DNA from: CAVVVS01 sp963751355
GTDB taxonomy: Bacteria > Bacteroidota > Ignavibacteria > Ignavibacteriales > Ignavibacteriaceae
Length of the DNA stretch: 64,000 bases
Assembly: GCA_963751355.1 (NCBI GenBank)
Contig: CAVVVS010000041.1
Location: 62,001 to 126,000, forward strand
Direction of reading: 5' to 3'
A program made the translations under genes and the position numbers. This document shows, one piece after another, positions 1 through 8,733 of the stretch; the stretch's first letter is position 1; every line of letters begins with the position of its first letter. A model generated the notes under the pieces. It did not search any database. It saw nothing but the letters and a program-made list of their open reading frames with translations, and was not told where the DNA came from.

Positions 1-1132
1 CCAGTCTCTCAAAATAATTTCCGGCTTCTTCATACTCCTTGAGTTTATGTATAGGTTCAAGCAATGCAGATAGAAACGCTAACTGTGCAGCCCTCGTACC
101 TATTACATAAGCACCGATTCTATTTATACTGCCGTCAAAAAAATCCAAACCGATATTTACACGTTCCAAAACATTCGCACGAATTATTTCCTTTGCTATC
201 AATTGAATCTCGTCATTAAAGATTACAACATGATCGCTATCCCATCTAACAGCACGGCTTATATGAAGAAGCAATTCATCAACAAATTGCAGCACAGAAG
301 AAATTTTATCTCCTATTTGTTCTGTCGGATGGAAATGACCGGTATCTAAGCAAAGCAGCTTATTATTTTTAACTGCGTAGCCCATATAAAATTCATGTGA
401 ACCGACTACCATAGATTCCGATCCGATACCGAATAATTTACTTTCAACAGAATCCTTTAGATACTGTTTAGGATACTCAACATCAAAAATTTCATCCAGG
501 GATTTCTTTAATAACATACGATGTGTATTCCGGTCAACCGGAATATCTTTTGAACCGTCCGGTATCCATATATTATTTACGCATGGTGTACCTAGCTGTC
601 TGCCCATCTCGGCAGCAATCTTTCTTGAGCGTTTAACGTGTTCGATCCAGAACTTGCGGTAATTTTCGTTTTTGCTGGAAAGTGTAAATCCGTCATTAGC
701 GTAAGGGTGAGAAAAACATGTCGGATTAAAATCCAGCCCTATACCGAGTTTTTTAGCCCAGTCAATCCAGCTTTGAAAATGTTTGATTTCGATTTGATCG
801 CGGTCAACTTTGTCGCCCTGAAAATCACCGTAAATAGCATGCAGATTAAGACGCTGCTTGCCGGGCAGCATACTCATAACTTTTTCGATATCGGCTCTTA
901 CTTGTTGAATCGTATTAGCTTTCCCGTGGTAGTTTCCGGTAATTTGAATACCGCCTCCTTTTAATTCAGCATCCGGAGTTTCAAATCCTCCGACATCGTC
1001 TGCCTGCCAGCAGTGCAAACTTATTTTGACCTGATCTAATTTTTGCATAGCTGAATCCGTATCAATTCCTAAAGCAGCGTATTCTTTTTTAGCATACTGA
1101 TATGCTTCCTCAATGTTTTTTTTGTTTTTCAT
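1..1132 (-). CDS. rhaA: L-rhamnose isomerase, C-terminus cut by window edge
   Basis: Converts L-rhamnose to L-rhamnulose in the cytoplasm, the first step after rhamnose is released from rhamnogalacturonan. I translated the minus strand by hand. From ATG at 1132 there are about 377 open codons to the window edge, beginning MKNKKNIEEAYQYAKK. The protein then carries ISLHCWQADDVGGFE, LNLHAIYGDF, LDFNPTCFSHP and CLDTGHFHPTEQ, all typical of RhaA-type isomerases, including the metal-binding His/Asp/Glu blocks. The family is usually about 420 residues, so only the last few dozen are missing. A second in-frame ATG at 1138 is possible. It follows the GH78 rhamnosidase gene with a gap of about 58 bases, so the MFS-rhamnosidase-isomerase order makes a rhamnose uptake and use unit. 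A kinase and aldolase would be expected beyond the left edge. Confidence 0.93.
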   Translation of the reverse strand, partial: MKNKKNIEEAYQYAKKEYAALGIDTDSAMQKLDQVKISLHCWQADDVGGFETPDAELKGGGIQITGNYHGKANTIQQVRADIEKVMSMLPGKQRLNLHAIYGDFQGDKVDRDQIEIKHFQSWIDWAKKLGIGLDFNPTCFSHPYANDGFTLSSKNENYRKFWIEHVKRSRKIAAEMGRQLGTPCVNNIWIPDGSKDIPVDRNTHRMLLKKSLDEIFDVEYPKQYLKDSVESKLFGIGSESMVVGSHEFYMGYAVKNNKLLCLDTGHFHPTEQIGDKISSVLQFVDELLLHISRAVRWDSDHVVIFNDEIQLIAKEIIRANVLERVNIGLDFFDGSINRIGAYVIGTRAAQLAFLSALLEPIHKLKEYEEAGNYFERL

Positions 1133-1145
1133 AATCATAGCAATT

Positions 1146-1176
1146 TTTCGTTTTAACTTATTTTATTTCGTATTAA
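1146..1176. promoter_or_regulatory. Direct repeat before rhaA, candidate operator
   Basis: Two near-identical 11-mers on the + strand, TTTCGTTTTAA at 1146-1156 and TTTCGTATTAA at 1166-1176, are spaced exactly 20 bases (about two helical turns) apart in the short gap upstream of rhaA. Similar TTTCGT(T/A)-type words occur before the transketolase operon (46301-46377) and before ribB/deoR (about 48806). DeoR-family operators often contain such words, so binding by the DeoR-type regulator at 47.3 kb is a reasonable inference. The region is AT-rich and chance resemblance is possible. Confidence 0.3.
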
Positions 1177-1190
1177 TGATAGAAATTATT

Positions 1191-3317
1191 TTAATCTATG
1201 TTTTTGTACTTTACAGAATATTCGATACCCTTTTCAATCGACATTTCATAATTATTATTTCCAATCGGAATAATATTCTCTTGTTCACAAAACGGTTTTA
1301 TGCCGCTCTTAAATTTTAAAGTGCCTTTTCCAGAATCCGATTTTACTTTAATTAATTGTTGACTGCAGTTGACGGATATCTCTCCATGTGGAGTCGGGAC
1401 TTTTCCTTCCATCCATTCCAACCCGCCAAGCACGGGCTCAATGATATAAGTTTTGTACCCCGGGCTCGTAGGTTTAACTCCGAGATAATATTTGCCGAGT
1501 AAATAAATCGGACTTGCGCCCCAGGCATGGCAAAGACTCTTACCGAAAGGTCTGCCGTACATTGCGTATTGCTGCACACCGGTTTCATTCGGATCGTATT
1601 TTTCCCAGAAGGTAGTCGCACCGGCGTTTAGCATTCCGCCCCAATAATCTTTGATTTCTTTAGTTACTTTTTTCTGCTCGCCTAAAGCGCACAACGCTTC
1701 AAGTTCATAAAAACGCATATAGGGAGTTGTTATTTTTTGAACATTTTCATTAAGAAGAACATTATCTTTAACCGACAATATTTTTGCGCTGTCGAGGTAA
1801 CCGAATAAGACGGCAAACATATTTGGATAACGATTTACATTATCCGACTGAACGCCGTTAATCCTATTGTTGACAAAGCATCCTTTCTCGTTATTCCAAA
1901 AAGCCGGGATCAGTTTTGCATGAAGATCGTCCGCAATTTGTTTGTACTTTTTCTTTCCATCGGCATCGTTCAATATTTCCGCACATACGCACATGGTTTC
2001 CAGAGAACGACACAACAATAACTGTTCAAAACTAACTTCGCCTTTTTTATCCATCGGCGCCCAATCAACAAAAACCCAATCGCCACTCAAACCTTCCATC
2101 ATTCCATTGACGTTTCGTCTACCTAAGCAATAATCCATCATGCTTACCATCCGCGGATAAAAATCCCGGATAAAAGTTTCATTGCCGGTGTACATGTAAT
2201 AATCATAAATACCGAGGAACCAATAAAAAGTGTAATCCATGATTGTATTAATGTGGCTTGTAACCGGGTCTTTTCCTCTAAGAGCCGCCAGAGTTCTGCT
2301 GACTTCGGGGCTATCAAAGAATAAATAGTAATTCATTAAGTAACTTTGATAAGCATCGCCGGACCAAATCCATCTATCGCGTTTTATTCCGTCTATAAAA
2401 AACTCGCGTGTGCTAAGTTGAAAAGTATATTTCGCGACTTCCCAAATCTTGTTTATCTGTTCATCCGAACAATGGAAATATCCCCGTACATTTTCCGGCA
2501 TAAACTCATAAAGCATTGAAACAGAATCAATATTTATACCGTTTTCGCAAACAATGTTCACGTATCGAAAAGCTTTTGAGTCAGGAAGTGTGTAATCTAT
2601 CTGCCCCGATTCATTGAAGCTGAGATTATCCAAAGTTTCACAATATTCCGGTGATAGGGCTTCTTCTCTCGATTCACCGTAATAAACATTAACGTTTCCG
2701 GTACCATGTAATCCGTGGAATTTTAAATAGCCGAAAGTCTCTTTGCCGAAATCGACCAATAAGGATTTTCCGTTACGTTCAATAATATCAGCCTGTTTTG
2801 GTTCAGTCGATAGCTTAAAAGCCGAAGGTGGATTTTCATGATTATAAAAATTCCAGCTTGCGGCTTTTAAATAAACAGTTGCAGAAACATCTGAAACTTT
2901 TCCTGATTCATCAATCCATTCCTTGTCTTCATAAGTTACATTCCAACTTGAGTCCGAAACAATGGTTTTCCCTTTTACATAAATTGAAGGGACATTCTGC
3001 TGGTTGAAGACTTTAATATTGAGCGAATGCTTTCCTGCATCAATCGTAACTTTATCAGGAGCGCCTTGCAGCATTTTACCGTCAAGCTTTACATTGTACT
3101 TCCCTTCAACCGTTATATTAATTTCTTCGGGTTCGGTTAACACAAATTTATTTGAGAATTCAACAAGATTAAAATGACTGTCAGTTTTCCAGAACGGAGG
3201 GAAGAATGTACCACGTTCCGTACGGCGGTTTTGCATTTCATTGGCAAGCCAGATATCGTAATCACCAGGATACCAAATCCATGTAGCTTGTTGCATAAAA
3301 TTTGTTTTTAAACTCAT
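1191..3317 (-). CDS. Alpha-L-rhamnosidase, GH78 family
   Basis: Releases terminal alpha-L-rhamnose from rhamnogalacturonan or other glycans. The 708-residue protein opens with N-terminal beta-sandwich sequence, starting with WIWYPGDYD. The GH78 (alpha/alpha)6 barrel follows, with DGIKRDRWIWSGDAYQS in the middle and WEKYDP and SLCHAWGASPIYLLGKYYLG near the end. These match the catalytic-barrel landmarks of the family. No signal peptide is visible at the start, so it may act in the cytoplasm or periplasm on imported oligosaccharides. Its ATG overlaps the stop of the upstream MFS gene by four bases (ATGA), implying translational coupling. rhaA lies directly downstream. The exact linkage cleaved is not readable from the sequence. 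Confidence 0.88.
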   Translation of the reverse strand: MSLKTNFMQQATWIWYPGDYDIWLANEMQNRRTERGTFFPPFWKTDSHFNLVEFSNKFVLTEPEEINITVEGKYNVKLDGKMLQGAPDKVTIDAGKHSLNIKVFNQQNVPSIYVKGKTIVSDSSWNVTYEDKEWIDESGKVSDVSATVYLKAASWNFYNHENPPSAFKLSTEPKQADIIERNGKSLLVDFGKETFGYLKFHGLHGTGNVNVYYGESREEALSPEYCETLDNLSFNESGQIDYTLPDSKAFRYVNIVCENGINIDSVSMLYEFMPENVRGYFHCSDEQINKIWEVAKYTFQLSTREFFIDGIKRDRWIWSGDAYQSYLMNYYLFFDSPEVSRTLAALRGKDPVTSHINTIMDYTFYWFLGIYDYYMYTGNETFIRDFYPRMVSMMDYCLGRRNVNGMMEGLSGDWVFVDWAPMDKKGEVSFEQLLLCRSLETMCVCAEILNDADGKKKYKQIADDLHAKLIPAFWNNEKGCFVNNRINGVQSDNVNRYPNMFAVLFGYLDSAKILSVKDNVLLNENVQKITTPYMRFYELEALCALGEQKKVTKEIKDYWGGMLNAGATTFWEKYDPNETGVQQYAMYGRPFGKSLCHAWGASPIYLLGKYYLGVKPTSPGYKTYIIEPVLGGLEWMEGKVPTPHGEISVNCSQQLIKVKSDSGKGTLKFKSGIKPFCEQENIIPIGNNNYEMSIEKGIEYSVKYKNID

Positions 3318-4606
3318 GTCCCGCGTTCCGTTTCAATTTGTTCAAGCGTTTTGCCCGAAGTATCCGGCATAAAAAAGAATCCAACGCCGCCGCTGATAAT
3401 GAGAAAAACTACCAGAAGAGCAGCAACTGGACCAATGCCTGCTTTTGCAAGTACCGGAACGAAGAAACTCCAAATACCAAGGAAAGTTCTTGCGACTCCG
3501 AAGGTCACACCCTGAGCGGTACCGCGCAGCAATGTCGGAAACAGTTCCTGGCTGAACACTTTATAGAATGCCTCTCCGGCAAGCGAAGCACCTACGGCAA
3601 ACAACACTATATTGGCAATAATCACCGGGATATTGAAAGGTAATACGAGAAATAAAGCGTAGGCACCTATCTGCATTACGGCACCGGTACCCCAAAGGAT
3701 TTTACGTGTCTTGTAATTGCGATCAGAAAAGCGCATGAAAATAGTAACAGTAACCACTATCATAACTAGAAAAGCTATGCTGGTGATTGCCACACTAGCA
3801 GCCTGGCTGCCTGCGCCAAGTGTTTTGATAATATAGGGATTGAAAATCCCGGCTGTACCCGCAGCAAGATTCCAGAAGAGGTAAATCGTCGCCGTCCAAA
3901 TAAGCGCCTTTAAATTTACACCGGAGAAAAGTTTACGGATTTGTGTACGGCTGGATTGCTTGGCAGCTTTCCAACGTGCTGACTCGGTGAGTCCTCTACG
4001 TAATGCCCAGGTTACAATAGCAACTACGAACAAATGTAAAAAGACAATACGAATACCGAGTATATCAAACGACGCAAGTGCTGCCGCCATCCACAGAACG
4101 ATTACAGGTCCAAGAGCCCACGCCACTTGTGTAAGTCCAAGCAGTTTACCTCGTGCTTTAGCAGGTGCAATCTCACCAACCAGTGCAAGCGAGGTAGGAA
4201 CATCGGCACCCACTGCAAGTCCAACTACGAAAGTACCGATAAACAACATTGCCGGATTTACCGCCAGTGCAATAGACAGGATACCTGCAGCATAAACAAG
4301 AAGGTCATACTGGTAAATGCGCTTTCGTCCAAGTTTATCACCTAGCCGTCCGCCGATAAATGAACCGAGTGCGCAGCCGATAGCGTTCGGACCGATTGCA
4401 GCTAACGCTCCAACGGCAAAATTACTGAGATTTAAATAAGATTGGAACAGCGCCAGTCCCGCACCAAGTGCGACGATTGAACCGGCATCAAGATAAGACG
4501 CCATACCCGCAAGCACAGACCATTTCCATTGCTGCCGGGTAATTACATCCTCGTTTATTTGTTGGACGGTATCTTCATCCAATTTTTCAGTAACAGAATT
4601 TTTCAT
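3314..4606 (-). CDS. MFS sugar porter
   Basis: Inner-membrane transporter of the major facilitator superfamily, 430 residues with about twelve hydrophobic segments. The loop between TM2 and TM3 carries GGRLGDKLGRKRIYQYD, the classic MFS motif A. A second sugar-porter feature is EIAPAKARGKLLG after TM4/5. It is coupled by a 4-base overlap to the GH78 rhamnosidase and followed by rhaA, so rhamnose or a rhamnose-containing oligosaccharide is the likely cargo; this is inference from context. The DNA is visibly richer in G+C than the genes on either side, which suggests a different recent origin. The start at 4606 is followed by a soluble N-terminal stretch of about 25 residues before the first membrane segment. 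Confidence 0.85.
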   Translation of the reverse strand: MKNSVTEKLDEDTVQQINEDVITRQQWKWSVLAGMASYLDAGSIVALGAGLALFQSYLNLSNFAVGALAAIGPNAIGCALGSFIGGRLGDKLGRKRIYQYDLLVYAAGILSIALAVNPAMLFIGTFVVGLAVGADVPTSLALVGEIAPAKARGKLLGLTQVAWALGPVIVLWMAAALASFDILGIRIVFLHLFVVAIVTWALRRGLTESARWKAAKQSSRTQIRKLFSGVNLKALIWTATIYLFWNLAAGTAGIFNPYIIKTLGAGSQAASVAITSIAFLVMIVVTVTIFMRFSDRNYKTRKILWGTGAVMQIGAYALFLVLPFNIPVIIANIVLFAVGASLAGEAFYKVFSQELFPTLLRGTAQGVTFGVARTFLGIWSFFVPVLAKAGIGPVAALLVVFLIISGGVGFFFMPDTSGKTLEQIETERGT

Positions 4607-4722
4607 AGAAGTTTCTCAAGTTTTATTTATTTTATTTAATTAAAGACTCTTTTATCTATATATAAAATACTATTTTCGAAGTTCATGAGACAATGATTCT
4701 TTCATGGTATCACTCTTACGGT

Positions 4723-5520
4723 TTATTTATTTTCAATCTTAGAGGGCACCGGAAGTACTTTTACAAGTTCCTTAAAAAACTTTGCAGCCATCTTAGCATT
4801 GCCCTTATCATTCGGATGATATTTATCGTATGACACCCCGGGATATTTTTCACCCCACATATCGCCGCCTTCATACGGCGGATCGGCATTCGGATCAGAC
4901 GGGTTATCTGAATAATCCAGCCCGGCGCCATTCTCCATATCTACCAATATTATTTTTATTTTATCGCCCGTTCTGGCTTCTACCATTTTTGCTACATCTT
5001 TATTGAATTGAGTTGTGGCTGTATCTCCGCCTTTAAATCTGTTGATAATTAAACAAAGAAGTACAGTAATCGGATGATTATATTCAACTGAAAACTTATT
5101 TACCATATCAAGCATACTTTTTACTTGCCGCGGTTTACTGCTCCAGTCACTGCCGTTCGTTCCAACGTGAACAAGAAGAATATCCGGTTTATATACCGGC
5201 AACGCTGCTTTTACCTTGTTTGCGATATCAGGAATTTTCCAACCGGGATACGCTTCACAATTCCAGTCATACCAATCTTTATCACTTTTTGGTCTTTGTC
5301 CATGGTTCTGCGAACCAACAAAATCAACATTATAGCCTGCTTTGATCAGCAGTTCATAGAGATCTTTTCTATAACCTGTCCGTTCAGATAAAGCCGGATA
5401 CTTATAGTGTTCGCCGGCTGTTATGGAATTACCAACAGGCATTATTTTAGTCGTATCGCTTGCCTGAGCATTTGATACAACGAAGAAAAGGAAGAAAGCT
5501 ATTATTAGATATTTTTTCAT
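4723..5520 (-). CDS. Secreted SGNH/GDSL-type esterase
   Basis: Likely a carbohydrate esterase removing acetyl groups from pectin or rhamnogalacturonan. Block I is MPVGNSITAG (nucleophile Ser), block III is LLVHVGTNGSDW, and block V is DKYHPNDKGNAKMA with the Asp and His of the triad. This is a complete SGNH set in about 265 residues. I start at the ATG at 5520 because it gives a clean signal peptide, MKKYLIIAFFLFFVVSNAQA; an in-frame ATG at 5535 would add five residues. It lies just downstream of the GH127 gene and is probably co-transcribed with it. The exact CE family cannot be assigned by eye; CE3- or CE12-like are both plausible. Confidence 0.8.
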   Translation of the reverse strand: MKKYLIIAFFLFFVVSNAQASDTTKIMPVGNSITAGEHYKYPALSERTGYRKDLYELLIKAGYNVDFVGSQNHGQRPKSDKDWYDWNCEAYPGWKIPDIANKVKAALPVYKPDILLVHVGTNGSDWSSKPRQVKSMLDMVNKFSVEYNHPITVLLCLIINRFKGGDTATTQFNKDVAKMVEARTGDKIKIILVDMENGAGLDYSDNPSDPNADPPYEGGDMWGEKYPGVSYDKYHPNDKGNAKMAAKFFKELVKVLPVPSKIENK

Positions 5521-5537
5521 AACAATTACAGTCATTT

Positions 5538-7574
5538 TTATTTAATGCTCACAGGTATCCATACAGACATCTCTGAAGTTCCTCTGTTACCCCATGCAAA
5601 ATAAGGTATAAGGCGTACGGATATATTCTCCAACTTTGATTGTGCATTCAAAGCGTAATATAAATCCGATGGATGTTCTGTTTTACTTTTAAGAAAAGCC
5701 TTTCCTTCCAGTACGATCATTTTTACATCGTCTATTACAGCTTTCACAGGTCTTAGTTTTATATCCGAGGGAAGAATTACATTAAAGATATTCTTTCCTT
5801 TCATATCAACCGATTCCAAACAATAAACAATGGGTCCTCTTTTTACGGCAACCTGGTTGCGATCCGCCTCAACAAGCCTATTGGCAGACATTAATTTTAT
5901 TTTCATCGGCAATATCAATTCAATCGCATCACCTTTTTTCCATTTCCTGTTTATTACCGCATATTTACCGGGTTTTGTATCAACATGAAGAATCCGGTTA
6001 TTAACCTTAATAATGTTTTCCTGATCTGCCCATCCGGGAATGCGAAAATCTATATCGAAAGTATTATCGGGTACTTTGTCCAGAATTATTTTGATTGTGC
6101 CATCCCAAGGATAATCGGTTTCCTGTCTTAAAATTAATTTTGATCCATCCGGCAGGTTTGTATTTAAGGTATTGCTTCCGTACAGATTGACAGCAATTCC
6201 TGTTTTTGTCAATGCATAGGCATAATTATTAGTTTCGGCTATGGTCCGAATTATATTAGGCGGACAACAATTTGACAAGGCAATATACGGCACACGCGGT
6301 CCTTCCCAGCGCAATTTGTAGGGTAAGGTATTATCTACACGCAGGGGATTTGTATATCTAAATTTGGTGCCGTCCAAGCTAGTTCCTGAAAGAGCACTAT
6401 TGTAAAGTACCTGCTCTAAAATGTCTGCATACCTAGAATTATCTGTGGCAAGAAGCATCCGGTAATTCCATAGTATATTTCCAACTTCAGCGCAAGTTTC
6501 GTTGTATGCAGTTATATTCGGAAGCTGATACGCCATTCCGTAAGCTTGATGCACTTGTTGAACTTCCTTTGGATTATAGGAAGTCCCGTTTGGCGAAACA
6601 CCGTCGTACAACGCCCCGCAGCCTCCGGTTATATATAGTTTTTTATCAACCACATCATGCCAGATACTCGTAAGAGCCGTCATCAGCGAGTCATCGCCTG
6701 TTTCCATATAGAGATCTGCAGCCCCGGCATAAAGATAATTGGCGCGCACGGCATGTCCAACAGCTTTTCTTTGTAAGCGAAAGGGTATTCGGTCCTGGTT
6801 CTGGTCTGTACGGCTGATGGAATGTCCTCTAAAATCAATGAGTTTTTCCGCCAGGTCCAAGTATATTTTATTTCCGGTTGTCCGGTACATTTCAATGAGA
6901 CCCATATAATGTGAAGGACAAACGGCTGTATGCACCTGATTGGCAGTCCTGTTTTTATAATAGGCTACAAGATAGTCGGCCACCTTTTTAGCAATGTCAA
7001 GAAAATCTGTCTTCCCGGTTACGCGATAGTACAAGCAGGCGGTAGTCATGAGGTGACCGAAATTATAAGCCTCGAAATCCATTTGATTTTCGAATTCCCT
7101 GACCGACCCTGGTTTATTCAAATGATTGATAATCGTTTTTGTATTAATATAACCGTCGCTTCTTTGCGCTTTTGCAATAACTTTAATAATCCGTTCCAGA
7201 TCATTGAGCATGCGTTTATTTTTTGTAAGTGCGTAGACGGCTATTACGCCTTCCATTGTTTTGTAAAAATCGCCGTCCTGAAAAACCGGCCCTTCATAAT
7301 TTCCCTGTTTAAGACCTGCTGCTATTTCGAAATTACAATATCCATGGCTTATAGAATCGTTTTCGTAAACGTGCAGCATATTCATCGCCATGGTATCTTT
7401 GCTGACATCAAACCACCTTCCCCAAAAGCCACCGGTCCATCGAACCGCATCTACATTGACCGGAACAAGCCTGGCATAAGGACTTTTTGAAGTATTTACG
7501 AGCGCTTTTTGTTGAGCTTCTATACTATTTGTCAGAACAATTAATACAAGAATTATGGGAATTATTTTTTTCAT
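5538..7574 (-). CDS. GH127 beta-L-arabinofuranosidase-like protein
   Basis: Predicted to remove beta-L-arabinofuranose, or a related furanoside, from plant polymers. The protein has a signal peptide (MKKIIPIILVLIVLTNSIEAQ) and a DUF1680/GH127 barrel. Counting from an upstream in-frame ATG at 7592, the motif YNETCAEVG puts Glu365 and Cys367, and SNCCPPN puts Cys442-Cys443. GH127 enzymes use a zinc-bound cysteine nucleophile with a Glu/Cys/Cys/Cys metal site, and all four residues are present. I prefer the start at 7574 because an AGAGAG ribosome site lies just upstream of it. Length, about 680, is normal for the family. Confidence 0.88.
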   Translation of the reverse strand: MKKIIPIILVLIVLTNSIEAQQKALVNTSKSPYARLVPVNVDAVRWTGGFWGRWFDVSKDTMAMNMLHVYENDSISHGYCNFEIAAGLKQGNYEGPVFQDGDFYKTMEGVIAVYALTKNKRMLNDLERIIKVIAKAQRSDGYINTKTIINHLNKPGSVREFENQMDFEAYNFGHLMTTACLYYRVTGKTDFLDIAKKVADYLVAYYKNRTANQVHTAVCPSHYMGLIEMYRTTGNKIYLDLAEKLIDFRGHSISRTDQNQDRIPFRLQRKAVGHAVRANYLYAGAADLYMETGDDSLMTALTSIWHDVVDKKLYITGGCGALYDGVSPNGTSYNPKEVQQVHQAYGMAYQLPNITAYNETCAEVGNILWNYRMLLATDNSRYADILEQVLYNSALSGTSLDGTKFRYTNPLRVDNTLPYKLRWEGPRVPYIALSNCCPPNIIRTIAETNNYAYALTKTGIAVNLYGSNTLNTNLPDGSKLILRQETDYPWDGTIKIILDKVPDNTFDIDFRIPGWADQENIIKVNNRILHVDTKPGKYAVINRKWKKGDAIELILPMKIKLMSANRLVEADRNQVAVKRGPIVYCLESVDMKGKNIFNVILPSDIKLRPVKAVIDDVKMIVLEGKAFLKSKTEHPSDLYYALNAQSKLENISVRLIPYFAWGNRGTSEMSVWIPVSIK

Positions 7575-7669
7575 AATATACTCTCTCTTCATAACCGGTG
7601 TTAATTGTTCCCTTTATTATTTGATTCTATATAAATACATATGATGCATGCTCTCCGGACATTTTCAAG

Positions 7670-8707
7670 TTACTTCTCTATTTGTTTTTTTAATTCCATT
7701 AATTGGTCTATAAAAACTTTTGGTATTCTTCCCGTTTTGTCCGGCGGTACATTCAAAAGAAGATTTCCATTTAGTTCACGGATCTGTTTCCGTATTTCAA
7801 CCAGTTTTTTTAAAGATTTTATTTTCGAATTTTTTGACCAGAACCATCCGTCTGCTATTGAGATACAATGTTCATATCCAAGTTCGTACTTTTTTCCCTC
7901 AAATATTTGTCGGTTATGAAAAGGAAGCTTAATGGGAGTTTTCTCCGAATTTAATATGTCCGTCGGCCAGGTTACATCTTTGGCAATACTAATATTATAA
8001 TCTCCGGAAATATCTCGGCTCTCCTGCCCATAATTAAACATTACTATACATTTCGGATTAATTTTCTTGACTAGATTATAAAGGGTATCTCTCTGATCAT
8101 TCGTCAGATGTCTTGGAATATCAAGCCATTGTATTGCAATGTCCGGATACTTTGTGTGGAGTTCAGTCAATTGGTCTTTTACTAGTTGGAAGTAGTCTTT
8201 TGAAATGTATGGTAAAGAAGGTGTCCAGACAATATTTGTATCGCTGTTATGAGTGTCCATGATGCAATAGTAAATTCCCGGCTTAATACCATATTTTTTA
8301 CAGGCAGCAATAAACTCTGCAACAACATCAGTCTTAACAGGACTGGCTGCTACATCATAATCATACTCTTTCCCTTTCCATTTGACTTTACTGTCCCATA
8401 AACAGAAACCGGAAGAATGCTTTGCTGTAAGTAAAGCATATTTCATCCCGGCATTTTTAGCTACCCGAATCCATTGGTCAACGTCTAGATTTGTCGGATG
8501 GTAAATTGAGACGGGAGTATTACCGGGCGTTTGTTCTTTTCCATCGAAGGTCGACAAACTGAAATGAATAAACAGACCGTATTTCAGCTTGCACCATTCC
8601 CGAACCTCTTTCTTCGTCACTGCCGATTGACTTACTGTAGTCTGCCCATATACAGCGGAAACACAGGCAAATATTATTATTAATTTGTATATTTTTAATA
8701 TCTTCAT
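7670..8707 (-). CDS. GH29 alpha-L-fucosidase-like protein
   Basis: A 345-residue secreted hydrolase with a signal peptide ending near VYGQ. The GH29 hallmark WCKLKYGLFIHFSLSTF is followed by MKYALLTAKHSSGFCLWDS and then AIQWLDIPRH, where Asp196 sits at the position of the GH29 nucleophile. The family is usually about 450 residues or longer because of a C-terminal beta-sandwich. That domain seems absent, as the protein stops soon after the barrel. Fucose occurs in rhamnogalacturonan II and xyloglucan side chains, which fits the cluster. GH29 relatives can also act on other sugars, so the substrate is uncertain. Confidence 0.82.
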   Translation of the reverse strand: MKILKIYKLIIIFACVSAVYGQTTVSQSAVTKKEVREWCKLKYGLFIHFSLSTFDGKEQTPGNTPVSIYHPTNLDVDQWIRVAKNAGMKYALLTAKHSSGFCLWDSKVKWKGKEYDYDVAASPVKTDVVAEFIAACKKYGIKPGIYYCIMDTHNSDTNIVWTPSLPYISKDYFQLVKDQLTELHTKYPDIAIQWLDIPRHLTNDQRDTLYNLVKKINPKCIVMFNYGQESRDISGDYNISIAKDVTWPTDILNSEKTPIKLPFHNRQIFEGKKYELGYEHCISIADGWFWSKNSKIKSLKKLVEIRKQIRELNGNLLLNVPPDKTGRIPKVFIDQLMELKKQIEK

Positions 8708-8733
8708 GAATTATAACTTATAAATGTGGGGAT

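Noticed and set aside
6930..7490. 186-codon plus-strand frame opposite the GH127 gene
   Set aside because: Antisense shadow of a well-supported gene; no family resemblance.
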